From Paenibacillus selenitireducens (GTDB lineage: Bacteria > Bacillota > Bacilli > Paenibacillales > Paenibacillaceae): DNA of 64,000 nucleotides. The notes beneath the pieces are model-generated. The model had not been told where the DNA came from and made no database searches. It worked only from the letters and a program-made list of their open reading frames with translations. Shown piece after piece: positions 16,499-24,945 of this stretch (position 1 is the first letter of the stretch; every line of letters starts with the position of its first letter). The stretch lies in NCBI RefSeq assembly GCF_002021565.1, contig NZ_MSZX01000018.1, positions 27-64,026 of the forward strand, given 5' to 3'. The position numbers were made by a program, and so were the translations under genes.

Positions 16499-18801
16499 TT
16501 CGCAATGACATATCAAAAAGCAAACTGATCACGTTGACAACGATGATATTTGTTGCTGCCGCGGCGATGCTTGTTTCGCTCGCGGTGATACTCGTCGTCA
16601 ATCTTTCGGGCGCGATAGATACGCTTATGACGCGGGCAGAAACTCCGCATTTTATGCAGATGCATTCGGGTGAAATTGATACTGATCGGCTAACGGAATT
16701 TGCGGAGCAGAACAGCAATGTCGATGAATTTCAGGTGCTAGAATTTCTCAACATGGACGGCGCTAGGATTATATTAGGCGAAAATTCGCTTGCAGATAAT
16801 GTTCAGGATAACGGATTCAGCATCCAGAGCGAAAAATTCGATTATCTTCTTGATCTTGACGGAAACATCATAAACGTATCCGACGGCGAGCTTTATGTTC
16901 CAATAAGCTATATGAGGGACAGCACCACAAAGGTTGGTGATAAGGCAGTAATAAGCGGGAAGGAATTTACCGTTGCGGGATTTCTCCGCGATTCACAGAT
17001 GAATTCTATGCTCTCTTCCTCAAAGAGATTTCTTGTAAGTAGAAATGATTACGCGGAAATTAAAAACCTTGGAAGTACGGAGTATCTGATTGAGTTCAGA
17101 TTAAAGGATTTGTCGGCGCTCGGCGCATTCGAAACTGCTTATGCCTCCGCAGGACTTGAAGCGAACGGACCAACGATTACATATCCGCTTTTCAAAACGA
17201 TCAACGCAATTTCCGACGGGATGATGATTGGGGTAATCCTTCTTGTTAGCGTGCTTGTCGTTGCTATCGCTTTTATGTGCATACGCTTTACGCTGCTTGC
17301 GAAAATCGAAGACGACTACCGCGAAATAGGCGTTATGAAGGCAATAGGGCTGCGTGTTTCCGACATAAAGAAGATTTATCTTGCCAAATACGCGGCTATT
17401 GCGGCGGCAGGCTGTATTCTCGGTTTTGCACTCTCGTTCGTATTCAAAGGCATGCTTCTTGAGAATATACGACTTTATATGGGTGAAAGCGATAATTCTT
17501 CTTTTGCCGTAGCTTTCGGAATCATCGGCATACTGCTTGTATTCCTTGCAATTCTTGCCTATGTAAGCGGAGTGCTGAGACGTTTCCGGAAAATATTTGC
17601 CGCGGAAGCCATACGCTTTGGCACTTCACAGGAAAAAACCGCAGGTGCAAATCGTTTTTCCCTAAGCGGAAACAGGCTTTTTGGCACGAATATTTTTCTC
17701 GGTATCAAGGATGTTCTCGCAAGGAAAAGACTTTACGCCACAATGCTTGCGGTGCTTGTGATTTCGGCATTTATCATTATTGTTCCGCAGAACCTGTACA
17801 ACACGATTTCCTCAAATAGCTTCATCAAATATATGGGGATAGGGAACTACGATATGCGCATGGACATTCAACAGACCGACAATATATCTGAAAAAGCCGC
17901 TGAAATATTAAAGACGATGAAAAGCGACAGTGCCATTTCACAGTATGCCGTGCTTACAACAAAAACTTTCAAAGCAAAGACGGCGGACGGCTCGGAAGAA
18001 AATATAAAAATTGAGCTCGGCGACCATTCGATATTCCCTATAGAATATTCCCAGGGCAGAGCACCCGCGGCAGAAGACGAAATTGCGCTTTCGGCTTTGA
18101 ACGCCGATGAGTTGAGCAAAAAGGTCGGCGAAGTCATTCCTCTGGTCATTGAGGGGAAGGAGAAAAATCTCACGGTAAGCGGAATTTATTCCGACATCAC
18201 CAACGGTGGCAAAACCGCAAAGGCTGTTTTCACCGACAATTCGGCCGACATCATGTGGTTCGTTATCTGTGCGGAGCTTTCGGATCCATCTCTTGTCGAC
18301 GAAAAAACTTCGGAATATGCGGACAGGTTTGCTTTTGCTAAGGTTTCAGACATTGATAAATTTGTTACACAGACATTCGGCTCGACAATAAGCTCCGTTA
18401 AAAAAGCATCCTATGCCGCAATTGCCGTTGCGCTGATGATAACGGTACTGGTTACACTGTTGTTTATGAAAATGCTTGTTGCAAAAGACAGATATTCCAT
18501 TGCTGTCATGAAAGCGTTCGGTTTTACTAACTCGGATATTACGGCGCAGTATGTTTCGCGTTCGGTATTCGTTCTGATTGTCGGAGTTGTTCTCGGCACG
18601 CTTCTGGCGAACACGCTCGGAGAGATGCTTGCGGGCGCGGTCATCTCCACGTTTGGAGCGTCGACGTTTCATTTTGCGGTCAATCCGCTTTCGGCGTATC
18701 TGCTTAGTCCGCTGATGATGATAGGCTCGGTACTTATCGCAACAATGATCGGCACATCGGGCGCAGGACAAATTAAAATTTCCGAAAATATAAAGGAGTA
18801 G
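16483..18801 (+). CDS. ABC transporter permease, FtsX family (two FtsX modules)
   Basis: A 772-residue membrane protein with a first helix at ~18-42, a large extracytoplasmic domain (~45-240), three helices around 245-365 carrying the first FtsX domain (EIGVMKAIGLRVSDIKK at ~283), a further helix near 425, a second outer domain (~445-640) and a final three-helix FtsX domain (SIAVMKAFGFTNSDIT at ~670). This is the architecture of bacitracin/lantibiotic-type export and of lipoprotein-extracting permeases. The ATPase gene follows after four bases. Confidence 0.9.
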   Translation: MYYRIIRNDISKSKLITLTTMIFVAAAAMLVSLAVILVVNLSGAIDTLMTRAETPHFMQMHSGEIDTDRLTEFAEQNSNVDEFQVLEFLNMDGARIILGENSLADNVQDNGFSIQSEKFDYLLDLDGNIINVSDGELYVPISYMRDSTTKVGDKAVISGKEFTVAGFLRDSQMNSMLSSSKRFLVSRNDYAEIKNLGSTEYLIEFRLKDLSALGAFETAYASAGLEANGPTITYPLFKTINAISDGMMIGVILLVSVLVVAIAFMCIRFTLLAKIEDDYREIGVMKAIGLRVSDIKKIYLAKYAAIAAAGCILGFALSFVFKGMLLENIRLYMGESDNSSFAVAFGIIGILLVFLAILAYVSGVLRRFRKIFAAEAIRFGTSQEKTAGANRFSLSGNRLFGTNIFLGIKDVLARKRLYATMLAVLVISAFIIIVPQNLYNTISSNSFIKYMGIGNYDMRMDIQQTDNISEKAAEILKTMKSDSAISQYAVLTTKTFKAKTADGSEENIKIELGDHSIFPIEYSQGRAPAAEDEIALSALNADELSKKVGEVIPLVIEGKEKNLTVSGIYSDITNGGKTAKAVFTDNSADIMWFVICAELSDPSLVDEKTSEYADRFAFAKVSDIDKFVTQTFGSTISSVKKASYAAIAVALMITVLVTLLFMKMLVAKDRYSIAVMKAFGFTNSDITAQYVSRSVFVLIVGVVLGTLLANTLGEMLAGAVISTFGASTFHFAVNPLSAYLLSPLMMIGSVLIATMIGTSGAGQIKISENIKE

Positions 18802-18805
18802 GCAT

Positions 18806-19564
18806 ATGAAGAAGATTATTATCGGTGACCATATCGTAAAATCTTTCGGCGAGGGCGATGAGAAGCGCAATGTTCTCGATGAAGTGTCCGTTGAAATAAA
18901 CGAGGGCGAGTTCGTTGCGGTTATGGGACCTTCAGGCTCGGGCAAATCGACGCTGATGTTTGCGCTGAGCGGAACGGATGACGTTAATAGCGGAAAGGTC
19001 GTTTTTGACAGCAGGGAAATATCGGCGGTCGGGGAGAATGAGCTTGCAGATATACGCAGAACAAAAATGGGATTTGTTTTTCAGCAGCCGACGATGCTAA
19101 AAAATCTGAATATCCTCGACAACATCATTCTTCCGTCCATGCGCGGCAACCGAAAAAACGCCGTTAAAATTACGGAGAAGGCAAGAGCACTTATGAAAAG
19201 GACAGGCATTGCGGAGCTTGAAAAGCGTAACATTACACAGGTGTCGGGAGGTCAGCTTCAGCGTGCGGGAATTTGCCGTGCACTTATGAACAGCCCGCAA
19301 ATCATCTTCGGCGACGAGCCTACGGGTGCGCTCAACTCCAAATCTGCGCAGGAGATTATGGACATATTCTTCGAAATCAACGCGGACGGTACTGCGGTTA
19401 TGCTTGTAACTCACGACGCCAAGGTTGCGGCGCGGACGGAGCGCATTATGTTCATGCGCGACGGGAAAATCGTAAGCGAACTGAAGCTTCCGAAGTTTGA
19501 CGGGACGGATATGGATGGCAGGGTCGAGAAAGTTACGGTGAAAATGTGGGAAATAGGAATATGA
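18806..19564 (+). CDS. ABC transporter ATP-binding protein (MacB/LolD-like)
   Basis: ATPase partner of the FtsX permease. Walker A GPSGSGKST (~42-50), Q-loop FQQPT (~93), signature VSGGQLQRAG (~147), Walker B IIFGDEPTGA (~168), H-loop VTHD (~205). 252 residues, with a slightly long C-terminal tail. AAGGAG overlaps the stop codon of the permease gene. Completes a tetR-MFS-permease-ATPase operon; such two-gene ABC exporters usually act on peptide antibiotics or membrane-active compounds. Confidence 0.94.
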   Translation: MKKIIIGDHIVKSFGEGDEKRNVLDEVSVEINEGEFVAVMGPSGSGKSTLMFALSGTDDVNSGKVVFDSREISAVGENELADIRRTKMGFVFQQPTMLKNLNILDNIILPSMRGNRKNAVKITEKARALMKRTGIAELEKRNITQVSGGQLQRAGICRALMNSPQIIFGDEPTGALNSKSAQEIMDIFFEINADGTAVMLVTHDAKVAARTERIMFMRDGKIVSELKLPKFDGTDMDGRVEKVTVKMWEIGI

Positions 19565-19620
19565 TTTGTGACATTAGTGATTGTTTCAGGAAAATAAAGG
19601 AATAGAATAAAAATTAAAGG

Positions 19621-19713
19621 CGCATCGTCCTATATCTGAATGACGCGGCGGAGACTCGGCAGCGGCGCACCGAGAAAGCAGTCGCCTTGTTGAAGTAGGG
19701 GCGCTTGCAATAA
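19621..19713 (+). pseudogene. C-terminal remnant resembling YdeI/OmpD-associated proteins
   Basis: One frame reads LNDAAETRQRRTEKAVALLK, a stop, then GRLQ and another stop. The AETRQRRxEKAVxLL helix is the usual C-terminus of YdeI/OmdA proteins. There is no start or upstream domain, and the inner TAG probably replaced a CAG. Remnant only. Confidence 0.4.
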
Positions 19714-19751
19714 GACGCATTTCAATTCTAGCCCAAGGAGGCGGCAATCCA

Positions 19752-20777
19752 TTGTCCATAAATAAGAGTCCGATCGTAACTGATTTCCGAGAATGGCTGC
19801 GAACCCAGCCGGTCCAGAAGACTAGTTCGACCTTACTGTACGACGACATGCATTCGCAGTCGGGAGAAAGCTTGTCTGTCATCTACCAACCTTTTGACGC
19901 CCGAAAGAGGGGACATTGGCATGACGCTGGGTTGATCGAGGATTTTCTGGTCACCACCGGTTGCCGGGGAGGGAAGGTACTCGATTTCGGTCCGGGGGAC
20001 GGATGGCCTTCCTTGGCACTCGCTCCGTTTGTTCAAGAAGTCATTGGAGTTGACGCCTCATCGCTGCGCGTGGCTGTTTGCCAAGAGAACGCCAACCGGC
20101 TCGGTATCGGCAACGCCCGCTTCGTTCATTACTTGGCAGGAGAGAGACTGCCCTTTCGGGACGAGGAGTTCGATGCGGTAGTTGCGGCATCTTCGCTTGA
20201 GCAATGTCCCGATATTCCGGGGATTCTAAGCGAGCTTCACCGGGTTTTGAAGCCGGGGGGACGGCTCAGGATGGCTTATGAATCGCTCTCGGCTTATGAA
20301 GGCAAGAAGGAGATCGAAATTTGGCTTCGGGAAGGTTTAGACAGCTTCACCGGCCTTCTCATCTACCTGCGGGACATCCCGAATGAGAAGGTGGAGCATG
20401 TCAACTTGCGGCTTACTCTGCCGTATGCCGCAGCGGTGAAGCTTCTCGGCGGCGATGCCGAAGCGATAACGTTGGAGCGGATTCTTGCCAGCAAGGAGGC
20501 CCTTCAGCCTTATCTGGCCGGAATCTGTACCTATACGTTAACCCATCCCGGCGGAGAGTCTTGGATCGCCCTGCTTAAAGAAGCGGGATTCTCCACCGCC
20601 CAGGGTACGCACAATGCAGGCAAGCTGGCGGTTCAACTCATGCAGAGTTTGCCGTCGGACGAAATGGGTGCCGTATCGCTGGCTCAAGCTCAGGCAGCCA
20701 TTGCCCAGACGGCCCCGTTTGTCTCTTTTCTCCCTGCCCCAATTGATGAGCATCCTATGATCCTCGCCGTGAAATAA
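19752..20777 (+). CDS. Class I SAM-dependent methyltransferase
   Basis: The Rossmann core is clear: motif I VLDFGPGDGWPS (~75-86), the acidic end of strand 2 VIGVDASSLRVA (~98), motif post-II with EEFDAVVAASSLEQ (~140), and LHRVLKPGGRLRMAYE (~168). A ~75-residue N-terminal part and a C-terminal part of ~140 residues are not assigned. The start is a TTG at 19752 behind AAGGAGGC. 341 residues. Substrate unknown. GC content is above that of the following genes. A strong terminator follows. Confidence 0.88.
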   Translation: MSINKSPIVTDFREWLRTQPVQKTSSTLLYDDMHSQSGESLSVIYQPFDARKRGHWHDAGLIEDFLVTTGCRGGKVLDFGPGDGWPSLALAPFVQEVIGVDASSLRVAVCQENANRLGIGNARFVHYLAGERLPFRDEEFDAVVAASSLEQCPDIPGILSELHRVLKPGGRLRMAYESLSAYEGKKEIEIWLREGLDSFTGLLIYLRDIPNEKVEHVNLRLTLPYAAAVKLLGGDAEAITLERILASKEALQPYLAGICTYTLTHPGGESWIALLKEAGFSTAQGTHNAGKLAVQLMQSLPSDEMGAVSLAQAQAAIAQTAPFVSFLPAPIDEHPMILAVK

Positions 20778-20814
20778 TGGAATGGGAAAATTAAATATCA
20801 CCCATTCTTCTAAT

Positions 20815-20851
20815 GGCTTCGTCCTTTGTTATCAAGGGACGAAGCCTTTTT
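20815..20851 (+). terminator. Intrinsic terminator
   Basis: GGCTTCGTCC pairs with GGGACGAAGCC, followed by TTTTT. Confidence 0.88.
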
Positions 20852-20892
20852 CATTAGGTCATATTGTAAAGTGGGTTAAATGTCGCGAAGTC

Positions 20893-21615
20893 TTACTTCA
20901 TATGGCGTTTACGGTATTCGCGCGCCGTCATGCCAAGGTGCTTATGACAATACGCGGTGAAATACGAGGGGTTGGCGAATTCGAAGATATCGCTGATGTC
21001 ACGAAGGGGCATGTTCGTATGAACGAGAAAATTTTTGATAGCTGCGATCCGCTCGCTATGAATGTACTCGAGTACGGTAATTCCTACTTCGGTCTTGAAA
21101 AGCCGAGATAGATAATTCGGATGTAAGCAGATCGTATTTGCCACATCCTCTATGGATAGTTTTTTTTCGATATTCTTTTTGATATAGGAAATGACTTTGT
21201 TGATGGTGGGGGAATACGTGTATGACTTATGGGTCGTTACGATACGAATGAAGCTTTCCAACATCATGTACTCGATTTTGACCGTCTTAGCAACGGTATC
21301 ACTCTCATCGATTACATTAATATAATGGTCACTTAGGATAAAGGCGGATTCCGAATCCACGCCAGCTCCGATGATCGCTCTCGTAAAGATCGTGCAGCTT
21401 GCGATTAACGAATTTTTGAGGGAATTGAGCGGTTTGTGCGAGAGATTGGCGCGTTCGAGCAGGTTGATTTCATTGAGTAGGCTGATGCTCTCTTCGAGAT
21501 CGGGCTTCTGAATCGCTTGAACGAGCTTTTTCTCTAAGGCATAGGGGGGATGGCTGTAATTCTGATATCGGTTCTTCACCATGTTTCGTTCCAAGATTAA
21601 TTTTATATCATCCAA
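20893..21615 (-). CDS. AraC family transcriptional regulator
   Basis: The last ~100 residues form the two-helix-turn-helix AraC domain (LSIEDVANTICLHPNYLSRLFK, then MPLRDISDIFEFANPSYFTAYC, ending GMTAREYRKR). The first ~130 residues are an alpha-helical sensor part without a cupin. 240 residues; the start is a TTG behind AGGAG. Divergent from the ABC importer/GH65 operon across ~180 bp, so it probably controls it. Confidence 0.9.
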   Translation of the reverse strand: MDDIKLILERNMVKNRYQNYSHPPYALEKKLVQAIQKPDLEESISLLNEINLLERANLSHKPLNSLKNSLIASCTIFTRAIIGAGVDSESAFILSDHYINVIDESDTVAKTVKIEYMMLESFIRIVTTHKSYTYSPTINKVISYIKKNIEKKLSIEDVANTICLHPNYLSRLFKTEVGITVLEYIHSERIAAIKNFLVHTNMPLRDISDIFEFANPSYFTAYCHKHLGMTAREYRKRHMK

Positions 21616-21747
21616 AGCGAAATCTCCTATTCTTGTAAGATGTGATTACGTAATAGGCAAATTTTATTTAATTGTTATTCAATAAAATTTAAATGTATAA
21701 TTCGTAATTTTTGTTTGAATATCATAATTTACAATTATTTTATCGTC

Positions 21748-21773
21748 TATAATTTGATATGTAAAGGCTTACA
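21748..21773 (+). promoter_or_regulatory. -10 box and cre-like/LacI-type palindrome before the importer
   Basis: TATAAT (21748-21753) is followed by TGTAAAGGCTTACA (21760-21773), which is palindromic at its ends and differs from the CcpA cre consensus mainly in GG for CG. At this position it would act as a roadblock or cover the start site. No good -35 is seen. Confidence 0.5.
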
Positions 21774-21798
21774 TAAATAAATGAAGAGGGGTAAGCAG

Positions 21799-23091
21799 AT
21801 GAAAAAGAAATTAAGTGCCATCGTGTTATCCGCCGTTTTATTATCTTCTTTAGTCGCATGTGGAGGGAAAGCCAACGAGGGTTCGATCCCATCCAACAAT
21901 GCTGATACCGCAACGAAAAGTACGGGTAAAAAAGCAGTTATTACGATCATTCAGAACAAAGTAGAAATTCAGGAACAGCTTGAGGCAGCTGTGAAAGAAT
22001 TTAACAGCTCTCAGGATCAAGTGGAAGTTCAGACGCTTGGGGTTGCCGGAGACAATTTAACGACCGTACTGCAGACGCAGTTTGGTTCGGCACCTGAGAA
22101 GGCGCCCACCATTTTCACCACAGCTTCGGGATCTGAATTCGAGAAGTTCCTTCCTTATATGGCGGAGCTAGGCGATATGAAATCTGCATCATTAATTCTT
22201 GATGGGCAAGACAAACCAGCCATGAAAGATGGTAAATTATACGGTTTGCCTGTTGCACTAGAAGGATTTGGCTTAATTTATAACAAAGATTTGTTCAGTA
22301 AAGCCGGCGTGAAACCGGAAGATATAAAATCCATTGATGACTTAGTTGCTGCAAGTGTAAAGCTAGAGCAGCAAGATGGTGTGAAGCATGCAATCGCTTT
22401 TGCGGAAGAGTCTTATTTCCGATTTATGCATTTATTTAATTGGCCTTTTGCATTAATGAACAATACATCAGAGGTCATTGGAAAGATTAATTCCGGTGAG
22501 GTTAAAATTCAGGATATTCCTGAAATGAAGTCGTTCGCGGCCGATTTGGATAAGATTAAACCGCATACGAATTTAAGTAAAAATACGTACGATGAGCAAG
22601 TTGCGGGCTTTGCAGAAGGTCAGTTCGCCATGATTCACCAAGGCAACTGGGCACAAACGTTATTGAACGATTATGATGTGAGCTTTAACTATGGTTTCTT
22701 GCCTTTTCCGCTGAATGGTAATGACGGAATCTCGATTGGCAACAGTAATTACTTCCGTGTGAATAAGCATGCGAGCAGCGAGCAGCAACAGGGTGCCAAA
22801 GCATTTTTGGATTGGTTGCTTACGAATCCAGCAGGACAACGTTATGTCACAGAAGAGTTCAAGTGGATTCCCGTATATAGCGGCTTCGATACAAGCAAAA
22901 TGGATCCATTGTCCCAAGAAGTTAACCGTTTTGCAAGTGAAGGCAAAGCCGTTCCATGGGTATTTGACCAATTCCCAGCTGGGGCACACCAAGACTTCGC
23001 CAGTGAGATGGAAAAGTACTACGCGGGTAAAGAAACAAGCAGCGGTTTATTGGAAGGTCTTGAGAAAGTTTGGATGAACGCCGCTAAATAA
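21799..23091 (+). CDS. Sugar ABC transporter substrate-binding lipoprotein
   Basis: Extracellular solute-binding protein of the family-1 (MalE-like) type. The signal peptide ends in a lipobox LVAC (Cys ~19-21), so it is lipid-anchored outside the membrane. Typical features: KDLFSKAGVKPEDIKSIDDL-type hinge region and a Trp/Tyr-rich sugar site (YRFMHLFNWPFAL, QGNWAQT). 430 residues from the ATG at 21799, which has GAGGGGT upstream; an in-frame ATG at 21781 would spoil the signal peptide. Followed by a stem-loop, then by two permease genes. Confidence 0.93.
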   Translation: MKKKLSAIVLSAVLLSSLVACGGKANEGSIPSNNADTATKSTGKKAVITIIQNKVEIQEQLEAAVKEFNSSQDQVEVQTLGVAGDNLTTVLQTQFGSAPEKAPTIFTTASGSEFEKFLPYMAELGDMKSASLILDGQDKPAMKDGKLYGLPVALEGFGLIYNKDLFSKAGVKPEDIKSIDDLVAASVKLEQQDGVKHAIAFAEESYFRFMHLFNWPFALMNNTSEVIGKINSGEVKIQDIPEMKSFAADLDKIKPHTNLSKNTYDEQVAGFAEGQFAMIHQGNWAQTLLNDYDVSFNYGFLPFPLNGNDGISIGNSNYFRVNKHASSEQQQGAKAFLDWLLTNPAGQRYVTEEFKWIPVYSGFDTSKMDPLSQEVNRFASEGKAVPWVFDQFPAGAHQDFASEMEKYYAGKETSSGLLEGLEKVWMNAAK

Positions 23092-23103
23092 TTCCACAAA
23101 TTC

Positions 23104-23150
23104 AAAGGCTGCTTTCTAGTAATAACTGGGCGAGCAGCCTTTGTACTTTC
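23104..23150 (+). terminator. Stem-loop between binding protein and permease
   Basis: AAAGGCTGCT pairs perfectly with AGCAGCCTTT across 19 nt, followed by a T-rich but interrupted tail. Likely a partial terminator that makes the binding protein more abundant than the permeases. Confidence 0.7.
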
Positions 23151-23179
23151 TTTTATAGATTGGATAAGGGGTGAAATCG

Positions 23180-24058
23180 TTGAAGAGAAGTCTAAATAAC
23201 AAACTGATGGCAGCCGTCTTTATCGTTCCATCACTATTTATCTTTATCAATGTGGTCCTGGTCCCATTTGTCATGGGGCTGATCTACTCCTTTACGGATT
23301 GGAACGGCTTTAAGTTTGCTGGATCCCATTTTGTCGGGTTTACGAACTACGCACAAATTTTCAGTGATACAAAATTTATGACGGCATTTGGTTTGACGTT
23401 TAAATATGCGTTTTTCATGATCGTGTTCGTAAATGTCATTGGTCTAAGCTTAGCACTCCTCGTTACATCTAAAATTAAGACGAAAAACTTCTTGCGCTCT
23501 GTTTATTTTCTGCCCAATTTGATTGGCGGCTTAATTCTGGGGTTCATTTGGAAGTTCGTATTTACCAAATTTTTTGTTCAGGTCGGAGATATGGTGGGCA
23601 GTGACTCGATATTCTTCGATTGGTTGGATCATCCTACTGCGGCGTTCTGGGCCCTGGTCATCGTCGGTACTTGGCAGATGGCGGGATATGTCATGATCAT
23701 TTATATCGCGGCGATTCAGAGCATTTCAGATGAGGTGCTGGAAGCAGCGGATATTGATGGGGCAGGGAAATGGTATCGTTTCCGTAAAATCGTATTTCCA
23801 CTGATTATGCCGGCTTTCACGATCAGCTTGTTCCTCACGTTGTCTGGCTCATTTAAGCAATACGATACGAATATTTCACTCACCGGCGGCGGTCCATACG
23901 GGTCGACCGAATTGATTACGATGAATATTTTCAACACGGCGTTTAATTTAAATCAATATCCGTTAGCGCAAGCCAAAGCGATTGTTTTCTTCCTTGTGAT
24001 CTTGATTGTGACCGTCACCCAGGTTGTTATTTCGAAGAAAAGGGAGGTTGAACAATAA
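23180..24058 (+). CDS. Sugar ABC transporter permease (MalF/UgpA type)
   Basis: Six transmembrane helices; the cytoplasmic EAA loop is EAADIDGAGKWYRFRKIVFPLI (~195-215). The start is taken as TTG at 23180, eight bases after AAGGGG; GTG at 23171 touches that site. 292 residues. Its stop overlaps the next gene by one base (TAATG). Confidence 0.93.
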   Translation: MKRSLNNKLMAAVFIVPSLFIFINVVLVPFVMGLIYSFTDWNGFKFAGSHFVGFTNYAQIFSDTKFMTAFGLTFKYAFFMIVFVNVIGLSLALLVTSKIKTKNFLRSVYFLPNLIGGLILGFIWKFVFTKFFVQVGDMVGSDSIFFDWLDHPTAAFWALVIVGTWQMAGYVMIIYIAAIQSISDEVLEAADIDGAGKWYRFRKIVFPLIMPAFTISLFLTLSGSFKQYDTNISLTGGGPYGSTELITMNIFNTAFNLNQYPLAQAKAIVFFLVILIVTVTQVVISKKREVEQ

Positions 24059-24909
24059 TGAAAAGAACTGCTACCCGATATCGAAATATCGCGCTAGAAG
24101 TTTGTGCATGGCTTCTCGGCATAATCATGATGCTGCCTATTTATATCATGATTGTGAATTCGTTTAAGGGGCGCAAAGAAATCTTCACGAACACCTTCGG
24201 TTTGCCGGATTCGTGGTCGTTTGCGTTCTATGCCAAAGCGATGGAGAAGATGAACTTCTTAACGGCGTTTAAAAATTCGCTGATCGTAACGGCTATAAGT
24301 ATTTGTCTAATCATTATCTTTGCTGCGATGACATCATGGATGCTGGTTCGGATGAATAATAAGCTAGCCAATTTGATATTACTTGTGTTTGTAGCGACGA
24401 TGTTAATTCCCTTTCAATCCGTGATGATCCCGCTCATGCAATATATGAGTAGTTGGGATATACCCGCTATTGGCTTTTCGATGGTGAATACGCATTATGG
24501 TCTAATTTTTATGTACATTGGGTTTGGGCTTAGCATGTCGGTGTTCTTATATCATGGGTTTATTAAAGGTGTGCCCGTAGCCCTTGAAGAAGCCGCGATG
24601 ATTGAGGGATGCAACAAATGGCAGACATTCTGGAAAATCGTATTCCCGATGTTGATCCCCATTACGATGACGGTTGGGATTCTAAATTTGCTATGGATAT
24701 GGAACGATTATCTCCTGCCATCGCTTACACTAAGCAGTCCGACGCTGCGGACGATTCCGCTATCGACGTTCTTCTTCTTTGGTGAATTTACGATTCAGTG
24801 GAATTTAGCCATGGCAGGACTCGTCGTGTCCATTATACCGGTTATCATTTTCTACCTTTTCGCGCAGAAATATATTATTAAAGGCGTTATGGCAGGGGCA
24901 GTCAAGTAG
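24058..24909 (+). CDS. Sugar ABC transporter permease (MalG/UgpE type)
   Basis: Second importer permease with six helices and EAA loop EEAAMIEGCNKWQTFWKIVFPM (~180-200). 283 residues. No ATPase gene is present in the cluster; as in other Firmicutes a shared MsmX-type ATPase encoded elsewhere probably drives transport (inference). Confidence 0.93.
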   Translation: MKRTATRYRNIALEVCAWLLGIIMMLPIYIMIVNSFKGRKEIFTNTFGLPDSWSFAFYAKAMEKMNFLTAFKNSLIVTAISICLIIIFAAMTSWMLVRMNNKLANLILLVFVATMLIPFQSVMIPLMQYMSSWDIPAIGFSMVNTHYGLIFMYIGFGLSMSVFLYHGFIKGVPVALEEAAMIEGCNKWQTFWKIVFPMLIPITMTVGILNLLWIWNDYLLPSLTLSSPTLRTIPLSTFFFFGEFTIQWNLAMAGLVVSIIPVIIFYLFAQKYIIKGVMAGAVK

Positions 24910-24945
24910 GAACAGAGTAGAGTAACAGCTTAGGAGGGCCTATAG

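Noticed and set aside
18346-18945. 199-residue frame opposite the FtsX gene
   Set aside because: Arg/His-rich shadow frame spanning the permease-ATPase junction.
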